Of a stretch of 64,000 nt of DNA, positions 50,400-63,756 are shown piece after piece. This DNA is from Letharia columbiana (lineage: Eukaryota > Ascomycota > Lecanoromycetes > Lecanorales > Parmeliaceae), in NCBI RefSeq assembly GCF_014066305.1, contig NW_023501052.1:685001-749000 (forward strand). Reading direction: 5' to 3'. Each line of letters opens with the position of its first letter. The first letter of the stretch is position 1. Made by a program: the position numbers and the translations under genes. Below the pieces are notes generated by a model. That model was not told the DNA's origin. It saw only the letters and a list, made by a program, of their open reading frames with translations, and searched no databases.

Positions 50400-53300
50400 G
50401 CCTCTTAGCGTAATACTTATTCTCGTTTTCAAGTTTTAAGTATTAAGAAAGTAAGCTTTTTAATAATAATAGACTTTAACTACTCTCGCTATTTCTTCGT
50501 TAATTATTTAATATTTATTATTTATAAAAAGATTTACTCTTACTTAATTCGCGATATTAAAAATAGCTAAGTATAGTTTTTTAATCGCGATATTATTAGC
50601 TTAGATTACTTTATTTAAGATAAACGTAAAGATATTATTTTACTTAATATCTTATATATATCTAATATAGACGTTAATCTTTTTTTATTAATAAACTCTT
50701 AAATATTAATATTATAGTTAGCTTATATAAGATTAACTATATTTTAATTAAAAATAATTTAAAGCTTATAAATACTCGTAATTAAGATTTAATCTTTTTT
50801 AATCTTTAAAATAATCTAAATAATACTTAAACGATATATAGTATTTCTTTAAACTCGATTTATTAACTTTAATATATTTATATAAATTATCTAAATTAAT
50901 AGAATTTAAATAGATTTCTTATAATAGTAATAAATATAGATATTACTAAGAATATCGCGAATAAGTATACTTACGAATACTATATTATAAGATATTAAAA
51001 GACTATTCTCTATATTAATCTTACTACGCTTAATATATAATTAAATAAATTCATTTATAGCGATCTTATAAGATTTTTATTCTCTATTAATTTTAATAAT
51101 TATAAATATTTTATAATATTTAAAAATAATTTTATCTTCTACTTTAAAGTCTACTATATCTATTATAAGAGTAAAATCTTCGCTATATTTTTATAATTTA
51201 AGATCTATCTTAAATTATATAATTATAAAATTTTTATATTTATCTCGATAATGAGAGCGAGTATATTTCTAGAGTTTTTCTTAATTATCTCGCTCTATTA
51301 AGTATTAAATAGAAATTTATTATCTCTAATAATCTTTAGATAAATAATATAGTTAAGCGTTTTAGATAAACTCTATTATATAAGATATATCTTATTTTAT
51401 TAAGCTCTTAACTTAATAAATTCTTTTAATCTAAAATTATTATTATCGCTAACTATTTAATAATATAATAATCTAATATTAAAATTATCGTAATCTCTTT
51501 TAAGATCTTCTATTATCGAAAGTTTATTCTTTCTTACTTACGTATAATCGATTCTATCGCTTACGCGATAAAATAAATCTAAAAGAAAGTTTATAAATTA
51601 AAGTAAAAAGTATATACTATTAGAGTATAAGAGAAAGTATATCTTTTAACTATATAATTCTATTAAGAAGATAATTATTTACGCTAATAGCGTATACTTT
51701 ATAAAAAAATAATCTTTAATTATAGATTTAAAAGAAGAAATTAAGATTTATAAGTTCTCGAATAAGCGATAATATCTAATAATATTAATATTCGCTATAG
51801 AGGAGATATTAAATAAATAGTATATTATTAATATTTTAAAAGATATTAAATTTAAAGAAGTATTAGAAGATATTATATTTATAATTAGAATAATTATTAA
51901 ATCTTTAATAGCTTTAAAATCTTTAATATTTATAATCGATTAAGATTAAATTTTTTCTAACTAGCTAATAAGCTAGCGTCTTTATAAAGATCTATATAAG
52001 AGTCTCTAGTATAATAGATTTAATTAACTATATAAGAGTTTTTAGCTTAAATATCTCTAATATAAGTTATTCGATTAAATATTATATTTATATTTATATC
52101 GATAATTTAACTTACGCTATCTATATAGAAAATTTCTTTAAATTTAGATTTATTATTTATTATTATTAAAATTATCTAAACTATTCGCGAAGATTATAAG
52201 TTAAACGCTATTTAAAGAGTATTATATAATTATTTAAATCTTATAATTCTAAATTTATAAAATCTATTCTTTAATTTCCTTTTAAGAGTCTTTATAATAT
52301 TCGTCTTACTTATAAATTTTATTAATAAATTAAATATTTTTAAGTTTATTATTTACGAGTAGATTATATTTAATTAACTATTTTAAATAAATTAGAAACT
52401 TTCTATAAAGAATAAGTATAAATCTCTTATAGATAATAATACTTAGTATTTTATCTAGACGCCTTTTAAGACTTATATTCTAAAAGATAAATAAGTTTAT
52501 ATCTTAAAATAAAGTCTCGATAGAGAAATTACTCGCTATAAGATATATTAAGTTATTTAAAAATTCGAATAATAAAAGAGCTATAATTATTATAATACTT
52601 TCGCGTCGATAATAACGTCTATAAATTATAAGATAATCTTTATACTTATAGTTATTTTAGATTAAGATTTAAAGTAAATAAATATTAAAATTATCTTTTT
52701 ATATAATAATATAAAGAAAGAGATTTATATACGTTAACTCGATAGCTTTAATAAAGATAATATTAAGATTTATAAGCTAAATAAGATACTTTATAATTTA
52801 AAGTAGTTCTCTTAAATCTAATATTAATATTTCTCGAAGTATATAAAGAAGCTAAATCTTCTCTCTATCGAATCGAATAATAGCGTATTTATAAATTTTA
52901 AGAAAGATATTATTATAGTACTTTATATTAACGATATCTTAATTATTAATTTAAGTAATATCGAGATTTAGTAAATTAAGAAGAAATTTAACGTAAAGTT
53001 TTATATATTAAATTTAAGATTATATATTTACTATTTAAGTATAATTATTAAAAGAAATCGCTATAGCGATATTCTTCGTCTAAGATAAGAGACTTATATT
53101 ACTTAGTTTTAAATTATTTTAATTATTAAAATCTTATTTTTTTAATATCGATATTTCTTAAAATTAATTATAAACTAGCTTTTATCGAAAAGAACTATAT
53201 CGCTCTAAGAAAATTATAAAAGAATTATTAATTCGCGATAGAATCTTTTATATATATTATACTCGATACTCGTTTTAATATCGTCTATATAATATTATTA

Positions 53301-54330
53301 ATAAATCGCTACTTAGTTAACTTAATTTTAGTATATTAAAATACGATTATTTAAATCTTTTAATATCTAAGAAATATAGTATACTATAAACTCGTATATA
53401 AAGACTTTCTTTAAGAACTTATCGATTATATTAATTCTAATTAAGCTAGCGATATAATTCGAATATTTATATCTAGCTATCTTTTTAATATAGAAAGCGA
53501 TATAATTAGTTAATTATCTAAGCGTTAAGCTATTATAATATTATTTACGAGTAAAGACCTATAAATTAAATTTATAATTATTTTTTAAATTAGAGTTATC
53601 GAGTAAGTAGATAAGCGATCTTTAGTAAGCGAACTTTAATAAGCGATATTTGAATTTCTTACGCTTTAATAATTATAAAACTAAATTTTAAAATTCTTAA
53701 AAATTCGAAAAGCGTAAATAGCGCTTTAAAATTTAAAAAAAAAATCTTAAAATTTAAATAGAAAATAAAAAAGTAATTCTATATATTAATAATATATATC
53801 TATTTTTTTAATAAGAAAGATATAAAAGGGCGAGATTTTGATAGTTATAAACGCGAATTTATTTATTTACGATAAGTTAGCCGATCTAATTAAAAAGTAT
53901 AGAGAACTCGAATTAATAATTAATTATATATATAAATTTAAGATTTTTAAGCTTAGCTCTATCTTATTCTTTTATATATATTAATTTATAAAATAAAGTA
54001 TATCGATTAAATATAAATTATTAAAGAAGTAATCTAGCTAAAGAACTTACTTAATTAACTTCTTTATCTTAACGATATAGATCTTAAAGCTACTATTATT
54101 TTCGATAATAATTAAGATATAATTACCCTCGTAAAGAACGCTTAATTCTATACTCGTATTAAATATATTAATATTATTTATTATTAAATACGAGAAAAGA
54201 TTAATAATAATATTATAGATATATAATATATTTTATTAATAAATAGATAACTAATAAACTTACTAAAATTCTTTATTTAGATAAATTTATTACTTTTTAG
54301 AATACTCTTAAACTAAAAGTTATATTTACT
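50400..54330 (+). pseudogene. Copia-type pol remnant (integrase, RT, RNase H), split by B5
   Basis: The order integrase then RT identifies copia. Integrase is readable at about 51050-51500, with DNESEYIS near 51247 and a VKRFR stretch. RT begins near 52440 (an REITRYK segment, then NTFAS), and its catalytic block reads VLYINDILII near 52919-52950, where YVDD has become YIND. RNase H follows, with DTRFNIVY near 53260, and resumes after B5 with NDIDLKATIIF and TLVKNA. The pol ends near 54330. No matching LTR pair was found. RIP stops pervade it. The stretch 50119-50400 is mostly AT-rich but keeps a short unmutated segment at about 50287-50330. Confidence 0.85.
53548..53984 (+). mobile_element. 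B5: B element inside copia RNase H
   Basis: This 437-bp element starts cgagtaaagacc after A and ends tatatattaa before T. Joining the flanks directly, with nothing duplicated, restores a continuous frame across the expected ALS-(S/T)-C-E-A-E-Y region of copia RNase H (RIPped). The insertion is therefore exact and without target duplication. Confidence 0.82.
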
Positions 54331-55861
54331 TATTCTCTTAATAGTTATTAATCTTACTACTATCTTAATATAACTTTAATATAATAATATCTAGTAGAAG
54401 AGCTATTCTACTATACTTATATTTAAATTTAAAGAAGTTATCTATTATAAATTACTTTAGAAAAGCTATTTTATTAATTCTTATATTATAGATAATCTAT
54501 TTAAGCTACTCGCTAAGTTACTATATTAGATTTAATATTTAATAATCTTACTATTTTATATCGAAATAGCTATTTCTTTAACGCTATTACTATTATCGCT
54601 ATTAAACTTCTAAAGCTCTTTCGAGAGACTTATATCTATTTATTATTAATATCTTAAGTATTATATCTCGAATTTATCGTTATTAATTACTATTACTAAG
54701 AACTAGTTATATAAAATAATATTATAATCTTATAAAAGTCTTATAGTCGACGATATATAGTTAAAAGCATTTCTTCTAATTATTTTATTCAACTATTTCT
54801 ATATATATTCTCTAATCTTAGATTAATTAATTTTTATTATATACTAGATAATCTAAAAAATAAAATTCTAAAAAATCGCTTTTTAATAAAAAGTTAAATT
54901 TAAGTTAAATTTTAATAGGGAATTAGTCTAATATAATCGTTTTTAGATTTCGACTTTTTACTTTATCTATTCTATTTTAAACGTCGCGAACTTTAAATCT
55001 CGTATTTTTTAATTTTATTTATATAAGAGAGATAGAGATATAGAGAATATAGAGAGTATATTTTTACGCTAGCTACTTAGCATTAACTTATCTTAACTAT
55101 TCGATATTAATTTTACTCTTATTATTTAATACTAACTTACTCTAGCTATTTAACTTAGATTTTACTTTAACTACTTAATATTAATCTTACTTTAATAATT
55201 CGATAAAAATCGACTAAGTTATTTCTATAAGAGCGTAGTTTATTAGCGATTAGCTAGCGGATATAGACTATAAAAGACGTAGAGTCGTTATAAAGTTTAA
55301 TAGTATATTTAATAATAGAATTAATCTCTAAGAAATATTAAAACTTTAAGATATATAAAGTAGATTTATATTTATTAAGTCTCTAGATATATAGAATATA
55401 TTATTAAAATTAAACTCTAAAAGAGATTCTAATATAATATATATAATATTAAAGTCTTAACGTAAGTAGCGTTAAGGTTTCTAATAGTATTAGATTTAAT
55501 AATTATCTTTTCTTCTAGATCTTAATTTCTAGACGTTTAAATAAATAGAATACTTATTAAAAAACTTTTAAATCTTAATAGAAAAATAAGAGAAAAGAGT
55601 TAATTAGTTATAATATTATTTTAATAATATAGTAAAATTAATTATTACGCGCTATAGACGCGCTATTAATATATTATATAATAATATTAATACTATTTTC
55701 GAGAATAATATCGCTTTTATAATATTAATTAATAATAATTTATAGTAAGTCGATATATTTAATATTAACGTTCTTATAGCGCTAGTTAATAGCTTCTATA
55801 GCGAATAGATATTTAATTTAGAAATTTATAATAAAATCTTAAAATCTTAATTACTAGTCGA
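54331..55861. other. RIPped DNA after copia pol
   Basis: This is 1.5 kb without open frame. It contains a short tandem repeat at 55069-55205. No LTR resembling the copia start was found, so the 3' LTR is missing or too decayed. Confidence 0.5.
55069..55205. repeat. Tandem repeat, 24-25-bp unit, five copies
   Basis: The units are of the form ctactta(g/a)(c/t)attaa(c/t)tta(t)ctttaa. Variation is mostly C/T and G/A, consistent with RIP of a once-uniform array. Confidence 0.7.
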
Positions 55862-56055
55862 GAAGATATAAAATATTTTATAGAATATTTAATATTAAGT
55901 AATATTATATCGTACTCGAATATAATATAAATAGAGTCGAATATTATATTATTTTTCTAATATGAATTCGAGATCTTAATGAAATATCTTATCGTATAGT
56001 ATATCTATAATATTATATTATGAAATAATATATATATAAGATATTCCCACTAAGA
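55862..56055. mobile_element. M9: left beta arm of an M element, truncated
   Basis: It starts TACTAGTCGAGAAGATATAA and matches the beta arm of M6 up to gatattcccactaag. C4 sequence follows, and no core or right arm remains. Confidence 0.7.
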
Positions 56056-56711
56056 TAGCTCTTTAAGATTCTACGTCATATACTCTCTACGATTTTATAT
56101 TAAATTATTACTTAGTAAGTAAAGAATATTACTATAACTTAATCTATTATCTTTATTATATTAATATAATATATTACTATAATAACATTATAAGAGAAGA
56201 ATCTATCACGACGCTTATAGTTAATTAGATCTCTATAGAAGAAATATTAGACGATATATATTTAAACGAATTAAAATCGTTCGATATCTTACTCTAATAG
56301 CTATTTTATTATTCGAATAATTTTACTACGATAGAAGATAATATGAAATTTATATTACTAATTAACATATTATCTTTATTTTCTTTCGATATTTTAATAC
56401 TTCTTATTATAAGGATATAGTCTTTCTCTATTTTTTATAGATAATTATTACGAATTAATTCTTTATACTCGATATATCTTTCTAATTAAGTCTTAGCGCG
56501 CCTCTCTTCGTATATATATATCTATATATTATATAGATTAAATTAATTTTATAGTAATAAAAGTAGGTTAAAAACGTATAGTAAGCGATTAGAGTTCGAT
56601 TTAACTTAGAGCTAGAGCTAAAATTTCATTTAACTTAGAAAAATTCAACTTCATTTAACTTAGAAAAATGAAAAATCCAACTTCATGAATTTAATTTATA
56701 GGCCTTTACTT
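56056..56711 (-). mobile_element. C4: 5' part of a C element
   Basis: On the minus strand it starts aagtaaaggcctataaatt and follows C1 to about the first tandem block, then stops at M9. It keeps ATTTCATTTAACTTAG-type CA steps near 56625-56690, including a short local duplication of caacttcat...cttagaaaaa, so this end is less mutated. Confidence 0.68.
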
Positions 56712-57051
56712 ATAATAATTAAATTATTATAATTAATACTATTTAAAATATAATCTCTTATCTTTATATTTAATTCTTTTTTCTAAATAATTATAAATAT
56801 ATAAATAAAATTATATTTTAAAATACTATATTATAGAGAGTATAATTTAACTCTAAAATAGCTATTATTATAACTTTATCTAATATTATTCTTATTCTTC
56901 TTAAAAATAATAATAATATTTAATTTATTTATAATATATTAATAGAGTTTAATTTAACTTAATTATTAATTATAATTTAATATATTATCTAGAATAAATT
57001 CTCTATATAAAATCGCTATAATATTAAAATTATTAATTATATATTTTAAAA
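56712..57051. other. AT-rich spacer
   Basis: I see no gene or identified repeat in these 340 bp. Confidence 0.5.
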
Positions 57052-57580
57052 TATTTATATACTACGTAACGAGATAAGAGACTTCGATAGAGTTTCGAGC
57101 GAGGTCGAGCTCGAGATAAGGTTTCGAGTCGAGGTTTCGAGTTTCCTCGAAATCTCGATCCCGTCTCGACTGAAAAGCGAGATTTTAAAATATATCTTAT
57201 TATTTTAATAAACTCTAGATATCTCTAAGTAATCTCTTTAAATTTTAATAAAATATATTAAAAATAAAATAAAATAGAGTATAAAATATAATATCGTAAT
57301 TTAAATAAGAGTATAAGATATAGATACTTAGAAAGATAATAAGATATATAAAATTAAGACTCTATGAAAATACTATAGAGACGATATAAGGGCGTTATTA
57401 AGATTAGTATTTTAAGTTAATCTAATTAAACGCTTAGCGAGAATAATAAGATACTCTATTATCTCGATAGAAAAATACCACCTCGACTCGATCTTACTTC
57501 GTTGAAATATCGTCTAAAAGCGAAATAATATTAAGTACTCTAAATCTCGTCTTACTTCGCTTTATTACGTAGCGTAAATA
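57052..57580. mobile_element. T2: second copy of the T1 TIR element
   Basis: The interior matches 7442-7948 (tttcgagt..., gatacttagaaagataat, tctcgatagaaaa). The right end, attacgtagcgtaaata, is inverted relative to the left end, tatactacgtaa, which carries a small change. The GC-richer first 130 bp (gaggtcgagctcgag) form inverted words. It is non-coding. Confidence 0.68.
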
Positions 57581-58261
57581 ATTAAAAGAACTTTACTTCT
57601 TTTAATAATATAATTATATATTTTTATAATAACTTTTATTAAATTCTTTTATTATTAAAAGTATTAAATTAAATTATATCGCTTAAACTACGTTAGAAAT
57701 ATTCTATTTTTAAAAAAATATAAGACTTTAAAATTTTAATTTAATTAATTAATATTAAATTAATATAAAGAAACTTATTTAAAAATTATGAAATATATAT
57801 AATAATATTCTAATAAGTTTTAAAGAATAGAAAAGTATTAATTAATCTATTAACTAGCTATTAAATAACTTTATTATTTTATTAACTAATATTATTTATA
57901 TATAATCTTAGTCTATATTAAATAGCTAATTTTTATATATTTAAATCAATTTTTTATACTTATAATAAAAATATTATTTAATTTAATTATTTAATTTTAA
58001 TTAGTTTTTTAAAACTAAGATTATTTATAATAATAGAAATTAAGTTATTAATAAAAATAATAACTTTCTTCTATTTATTAAAATAATAAATATTTTAAAA
58101 TTAAAATAGAATTATATAATAATACTATTAAGAAATTTAAAAAGTATATAAATTTATATAATAAAATATATTTATAAATTAAATATATTAGATTTAAAAT
58201 ATTTAAATATCGTATTTTTAAAAATAAATATAATATTAAATAATTTAAATATTATATATTT
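57581..58261. other. Anonymous AT-rich DNA
   Basis: This is RIPped sequence without open frame, repeat end or domain that I can recognise. Confidence 0.5.
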
Positions 58262-58786
58262 CTCTAGCTTCGCTTAATTTAAATAATATATATATTCTCT
58301 TTTAATATATTTAATTTTTAATTTAATTAATCTTTAATATAATAATTAATAAATCTTAAAATTAATTTAAATCTATATTCTAAAATCTTTACTTATAATT
58401 AATTATATATAGTCTTAAATTAAATTATTAATAAAATCGATTTATTAATTATAGTTTTAGATAATTTATTAAAAAGATAATTTATTCGACTAGTAAGATA
58501 TATTAAGAATAAAATTATTAAGTAGATATTTCTTTTTTAAATAAGTATATAATTAATTAGTAATTTATAGTAATAAAAGTAAATTATATATTATATAGAA
58601 AGTAAATAAAGTTTAATTTAATTTAAAGTTAAGACTTTTATCTTTTTTATTAATTTTATAATAATAAAAGTAGATTAATAATATATAATAAGCGATTAGA
58701 GTTTAATTTAACTTAGAGCTAAAGCTAAAATTCGATTTTACTTAGAATAATTTAACTTTATAAATTTAATTTATAGGCCTTTACTT
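58262..58786 (-). mobile_element. D2: D-type element, minus strand
   Basis: On the minus strand it starts aagtaaaggcctataaatt, passes through the ctctaatcgcttattatat block, then follows the D1 interior (38331-38891) to its end. It lies only about 200 bp from the start of the normal-composition island. Confidence 0.6.
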
Positions 58787-58985
58787 ATTCTTTAATCTAT
58801 TAATAAATTCTAATTTTTTAATAATAATATTATTTATTTACTATTTAATTTTTTTTTTACTTATTTTAAAAATAGTATATATTAACTATATAAGCGATTT
58901 TTAAAAAATATATATATATATATATATATTTTTATATATAATTATAGAGTCTATAAAATACGCTAGTCTCCTCGAGTTCTCGAGT
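58787..58985. other. AT-rich border with a short TA microsatellite
   Basis: A (TA)n run lies at about 58908-58930. Composition changes sharply near 58985, where CA and TG steps become frequent. Confidence 0.6.
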
Positions 58986-59822
58986 TTTGATTTAAGCGAC
59001 CTCGGATCTAAATGTTCGATAAGACTCATAGCATTTTTCATAACACCTCTGAGTATAAATAGATATCTTACTTTAGGCTGAAGCGTTTACGTGGCGGCCC
59101 CGGGTCGGGTTGAGATCTTGTACCCTATTTACTGGCTGATAGGCTCTATCTGCCCTTCTTCTACGGAAGCATACGGATGGTTTAAGCAAAGATGCATCGA
59201 ACCGTGCCTGTTTTACTGGATGAGAAGGCACATCGATCTTCTTTCAGCTCGTGTTTGGAGTAAAACAGTTTCTGTAGTGCCTTACCTTTCTTGGTACTCC
59301 ACCCTGACCACTCACCTGTCACCACCACCCCTCACTACGGCTTTCCGGCATTCAAATGGCACACGCTAGGGTCCAAACGTTCCTGTCCAATCATACTGTT
59401 CTTTCCTCCAGTCCGTACCAGTACTTCATTCTGGTCTATAATTGCTTACCGTGCATTAGTGTCATGCAAATTCACCTCACCTTCTCGCAACTGGTGGCAA
59501 GGCTAGGGCTGTTTCAACTCAAAGGATATAGCGTCTTGTCATGCTGCTACGATTACTGCTAGTTACTTCAACCCCTTCTACAATCGACACTCGTCGCTTC
59601 TTCCGCCAACCAACTTATATTGACTGAGCAGCTGATCCCAAGGTAGGAATCACGTCCTGCTATTCGACGTGTATAACTGACATATGCTGAGCCAAGGACT
59701 ACCCTACTTCTCAAGGGCTACTAAAACGCAGCTCCTTCGCCAGACGCTCGCTCACAAAATTGCTCGTTACAGTTTTACGAGATCCAGCAATAAGAGCCTG
59801 AACGCGCGGCCCGACCAAAAGA
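58986..59822 (+). promoter_or_regulatory. Upstream region of the rhodopsin-domain gene
   Basis: These 0.84 kb have normal composition. A TATA-like TATAAATA lies at 59054-59061. Much of 59150-59660 is pyrimidine-rich (cttcttctac, ctttcctcc), as in many fungal promoters and leaders. The short open frames here match nothing I know and overlap in different frames. How much is transcribed is unknown. Confidence 0.4.
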
Positions 59823-61277
59823 ATGGAATCATGGAACCATGTGTCCTCTCAGTACCAAAAACCAGTGCTCGTAGGTGTCGGTGTAACATTCACAATCCTC
59901 CCAATGGTTGTCGTAGGCCTTCGGTTCTATGCCCGCCATTTCACTCGCGCTACGGTCGGCATGGATGACTGGTTTATACTCTTCGCCCTTGTGAATCTCC
60001 ATGCATGGATGCTTGGTTGGCGCGTTGGTAGCTAACGGATATCATAGGTTCTCTGCACTGGTACCGGTGTTGTGGAAATTCTCGGTATGGCAACCACTGA
60101 ATATGGGATGCGAGTCAAACGAATTGTGACGCCTATAAATACCAAAGGGAATACTTACTGATAAGCTGCAGCTGCGGAGATAGGAGGTTTGGGCCAGCAC
60201 CAGCAACTAGGCCCTCAGGGCGAGCTCATTCATACGCCAGAGCTTACGAATTACGAAAAGGCATGATGAGCAAGATTGACCATAAGCGTATCTTGCTGCT
60301 TCAAGCGTTGAGCAAAACATGCTGACGAAGGTGCCAGTGCCGGTATATCATCGAAATCATTACTACGGTCAACCTCGGCATCACAAAAATCTCCATTCTA
60401 TTATTCTATCGCAGACTCTTCGTAGTGAGAGCTTTCAAAATTGCAAGTGGTATAATGATGGGCCTTGTGGCTAGCTGGTCGCTGGCCTTCACGTCCGCCC
60501 TGGCAGCCCAGTGCAGTCCCCCCACGTACTTTTGGGAGTCCTTCGAAGTAGACTTCCCGTTACATTGCACTCAAGTTCTGATACTGTATCAAGGACTGGC
60601 AATTTCTGATCTAATACTTGATATTTTGGTGTTGGCACTTCCAGTTCCAATGGTAGCTTCGCTTCAACTACCGTGGAAAACTAAAATAAAGGTTATAGAC
60701 ATGCTCCTCTTAGGCTCGGTGTATGTGAATCCTCACGACACGACCACTGATATTCCACACTTAACAAGATATACAGAGTACTTGCATCTGGGATTCCTCG
60801 AATCGTCTCGTTCAGGCAGCTAGTCCAGTTCACAGATCAGAACCAACAGGAGTACATTAAGGACACTCTATGTAAATCTCCTCTACCATGCTAGACGTTC
60901 CATACTACGTCCACCATCTGACCTTCTCCAATGTAGGGTATACGGCAGGGCCTCTCTTCTGGGGCTTTGCTGAGAACCCTATTGCCATCATCGGCGCTTG
61001 TCTGCCCACCTTGGCTCCTTTATGGAGCAAGCAGCACCGTTCCACCCCCAAAGGATGGTCATACTTGAAAAATCTCTGGAAGAGTTTCAGTTCAAGCTCG
61101 TACGAAGACCTCGAAGGTTACTACCAGAATACGAACAACGCTGAACACGCCTCTATTAGCCGTCTAGTGACCCCAGGACCCGCAACTGATATTCATGCGG
61201 AGGACATTGCCCTTGCAGATATGCCACAGGAAGGCATCCAAGTCCTTACAACCCTTTCCAGCAACTACAAGAAATGA
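59823..61277 (+). CDS. Seven-helix rhodopsin-domain membrane protein (PTH11/SAT3-like)
   Basis: Six exons are inferred: 59823-59990, 60048-60084, 60172-60260, 60338-60720, 60777-60871 and 60937-61277. All phases fit and give 370 residues ending TGA. Introns of 56-87 nt carry branch-like gctaac (60031), ctgat (60158), gctgac (60321), cttaac (60760) and ctgac (60918). The third starts GC instead of GT. Seven hydrophobic segments are visible. Hallmarks are GLRFYAR (32-38), DDW (48-50), GLGQHQ (74-79), TKISILLFYRR (114-124), Cys157 and Cys175 in the second outer loop, SDLILD (188-193), LALPVP (197-202), GIPRI (231-235) and FWGFAEN (265-271). The tail from about 290 is polar and Ser-rich. The family is the fungal integral membrane rhodopsin-like domain; members include PTH11-type receptors and SAT3-like cluster proteins, and most lack a known ligand. 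There is no CFEM domain. It is intact, with no RIP, and isolated among repeats. Start choice: the first Met fits the family's short N-terminus. Confidence 0.85.
60261..60337 (+). other. Inferred GC-AG intron (third intron)
   Basis: The frame before it ends YEK and the frame after it starts CRYIIEI, which joins the family's expected helix-3 entry. The only donor that keeps the frame is GCATGA after AAAG. A GTATGA would be a normal donor, so a T-to-C change is possible. The acceptor gtgccag lies after a good gctgac branch site. GC donors are a small minority in fungi. Confidence 0.6.
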
Positions 61278-61785
61278 GCAGTGTCAAATACGATTCTATT
61301 AAAGCCACGGTATGCCGCTTCTTCTATAGTGACTCCACCCCTTCTGTGACGCTTGGTTCAGACGTTTTGGGTTCCAGGGACCATCATGTATTCATATTTT
61401 TCTTTGGTATCGACGCTTTGACACCTGCCACTACCAATTGGTTGCTGAGGAGAGCAAATCAGCGAGTCCATGGTGGAGGCTGCGGGAAGACTTAGACAGT
61501 TACTCATGATTTTGCGGGAATTGGGCGAGGCTAGATATCGGGTAATTCGTAGTTCACCAAGGCCCGAGGGCCAATTCTTCTAGTAATCCTGCTTCTACAG
61601 GGGCATGCTGCAAGTATGATACAGGAATGCAGGAAACGATCGACGACACACAGTTCACTACTATTTATTTGGAACCCCACCAAGCAATAGGGTGCTTGAA
61701 TGTCCGGTACTGTTAGAACGACTCAACACTCGCTACCACTAGTACTCATTCGGCCTAGTACATTGGCATATAAAGGCCCTTTCTA
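61278..61785. other. 3' flank of the gene, end of the normal-composition island
   Basis: These 0.5 kb have normal composition and no convincing gene; the short frame at 61274-61495 overlaps the gene stop and matches nothing I know. RIPped DNA resumes sharply after tatataaaggccctttct, near 61785. Confidence 0.55.
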
Positions 61786-63756
61786 TATATAGAATTCTTC
61801 TTTCTTAGATATTATTAGAAATATTATAACTAGTAATAGATCTTATAGTAGTAACTATATATCGAGATATTTATTAATATTAATTAATATATTAAATAAG
61901 TATATAGATTAGATAGACTATACTCTTAAAGAAAGTTTATTTTAACGTTATTATAATAGCTTTATAAAGTTCTATAATTATTTAATCGATTTAGCTTTCG
62001 AGTACTATTAATTAAATAAAATTATAATTTTACTTTAAAATTATCTTTTTCGAATTAGAGTAATTCTTAGAAAATACTCTAAAAAACGACTTAATATTAT
62101 TAACGTTTTAATATAGATTAATAATAGATTTTAAATAGAAAGCTAAATCTTTAAAGACGTTTATAGATATTATGATTAAGTGTAATTTAGAGAAAATACT
62201 AAATAAGAAAGTTAAATTATTAGATACTTAAGAAAGACTTAATTAATTCGTTCGTTAAAGAATTGAGAAATATATATTAAATAAGTAAAAAACTCTCTTT
62301 AATATCTTTACTAAGAAATTTTAATTATTTATTAAAAAGAATTTTAAAAACCTTAATAAGACGACTATCTATATTTTACGAAATTATTATAAATTAATAA
62401 AGTCTATATTAGAAAAGAAAGAGAGTATTTTATAATTAAGATATTAATAAATATAATTTAAAAAGAGATTCTATAGTTATTAAATAATAAAGATTATTCT
62501 CTATTAAAGTAGTAATAATATTATTCTTTATAATAATAGCTAATTTAGTCGTAATAGTTTTATTAGCCTTATCGATTAAAGAATATTACTTCTCTCTCTT
62601 TATAATCGCCTTATTAACTAGAGAATTTTACTTCGATTCTCTCTCTAATTTTAAATTATAGTCTAAATTATTAAATTCTATATCTATTACTCTTATCTTA
62701 TTAAATTATTTAGAATTTTAAAATTAAATAAAATTATAATTATAATAAGAAATTTATTATATTAGTTAAATTATATATAAATAAAAAGAAATATAATAAA
62801 AGTTCTATTAAGAGTCTTAGCTATAAATTTATAATTTTTATAAATCTCTATATAAAAGTCGAGATCTCTTAATAGATTCTTTAAATAATATTTTTAATTA
62901 TATTAAAATCTATAGTATTAAAATATTACTACTCTAGCTATTAAGAAATTAATCTTATTATTTAATAACTCTATAATTAATTTTAGAGCTATTTCGAGAG
63001 AGAAGAATATTATTATTTTATATTTTATAAATAAAATAATATTAATATAAGAGGTTTTACTTTAATCTAGTCTTAAAAAAAAAAATATTATTTTTAATAA
63101 TATAATTTAATAACTTCGTTAAATTTAAAGAGAATTAAATTACGAACTTTAGTTAAATATAATACTTCGAAATAAAATAGTTATCTCTTATAGTAATATT
63201 CTTATATATAATCTTATAATCTTATAATATATAATTATGATTATAAGATTAATTAATAATATCTATACTATAATCGAGAATTATAAAAAGACTATAAAGA
63301 TTAAAAAATTCGAGTTATTTAAGTTTATAATATATTTTATTAATCGAAAGTATTATATTAATTAATTTTTAAATTAAAATTATTATAGTAAATCTTTTTA
63401 TAAATAAACAACTTTTAAAAATAATAATATTTAATTTATAAAAAGATAGATTACTAATTAATTAAGTATATCGATAAAAAATATTAAAAGTTCTCGAAAT
63501 AAGTTTACTAAGCGATTTTTCGACTTTATTAATAAAAGATATAATATTTATATTTAAGAGTTTAAAGATAAAAAGAATAAGAATGAAATTTTTAAGAGTT
63601 CGAAATTTTAATTCTCGATATCTAAAAGACTAATATAAAAGAGATTAAAAACTTTATTACGACTATTTTTATAATTATATTAAACTAAATTTAAGTATAT
63701 TATTTAAAGCTTTTTAATTATTTTATATATTTTTACGAATTTTTTTTAATTTATTT
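61786..63756. other. RIPped DNA to the right of the gene
   Basis: This is 2.0 kb of AT-rich sequence with no open frame. A plus-strand reading near 63440-63660 gives a Lys-rich stretch that could be a decayed gag, but no motif supports this. No LTR pair was found inside the window. Confidence 0.45.

Noticed and set aside
49660..54330. GC-rich segment 48.9-49.65 kb as the long LTR of the copia element
   Set aside because: The 127-bp LTR pair with ctaaa duplication shows that it is a separate insertion, and no second copy follows the copia pol.
59091..59968. Several short open frames upstream of and overlapping the receptor gene
   Set aside because: They lie in mutually overlapping frames. 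The frame at 59091 opens on GTG, not ATG. The frame at 59684 runs over exon 1 in another frame. None resembles a known protein.
61274..61495. 73-residue open frame after the receptor gene
   Set aside because: It overlaps the gene's stop codon and matches no family I know. It is more likely 3' untranslated or intergenic DNA.
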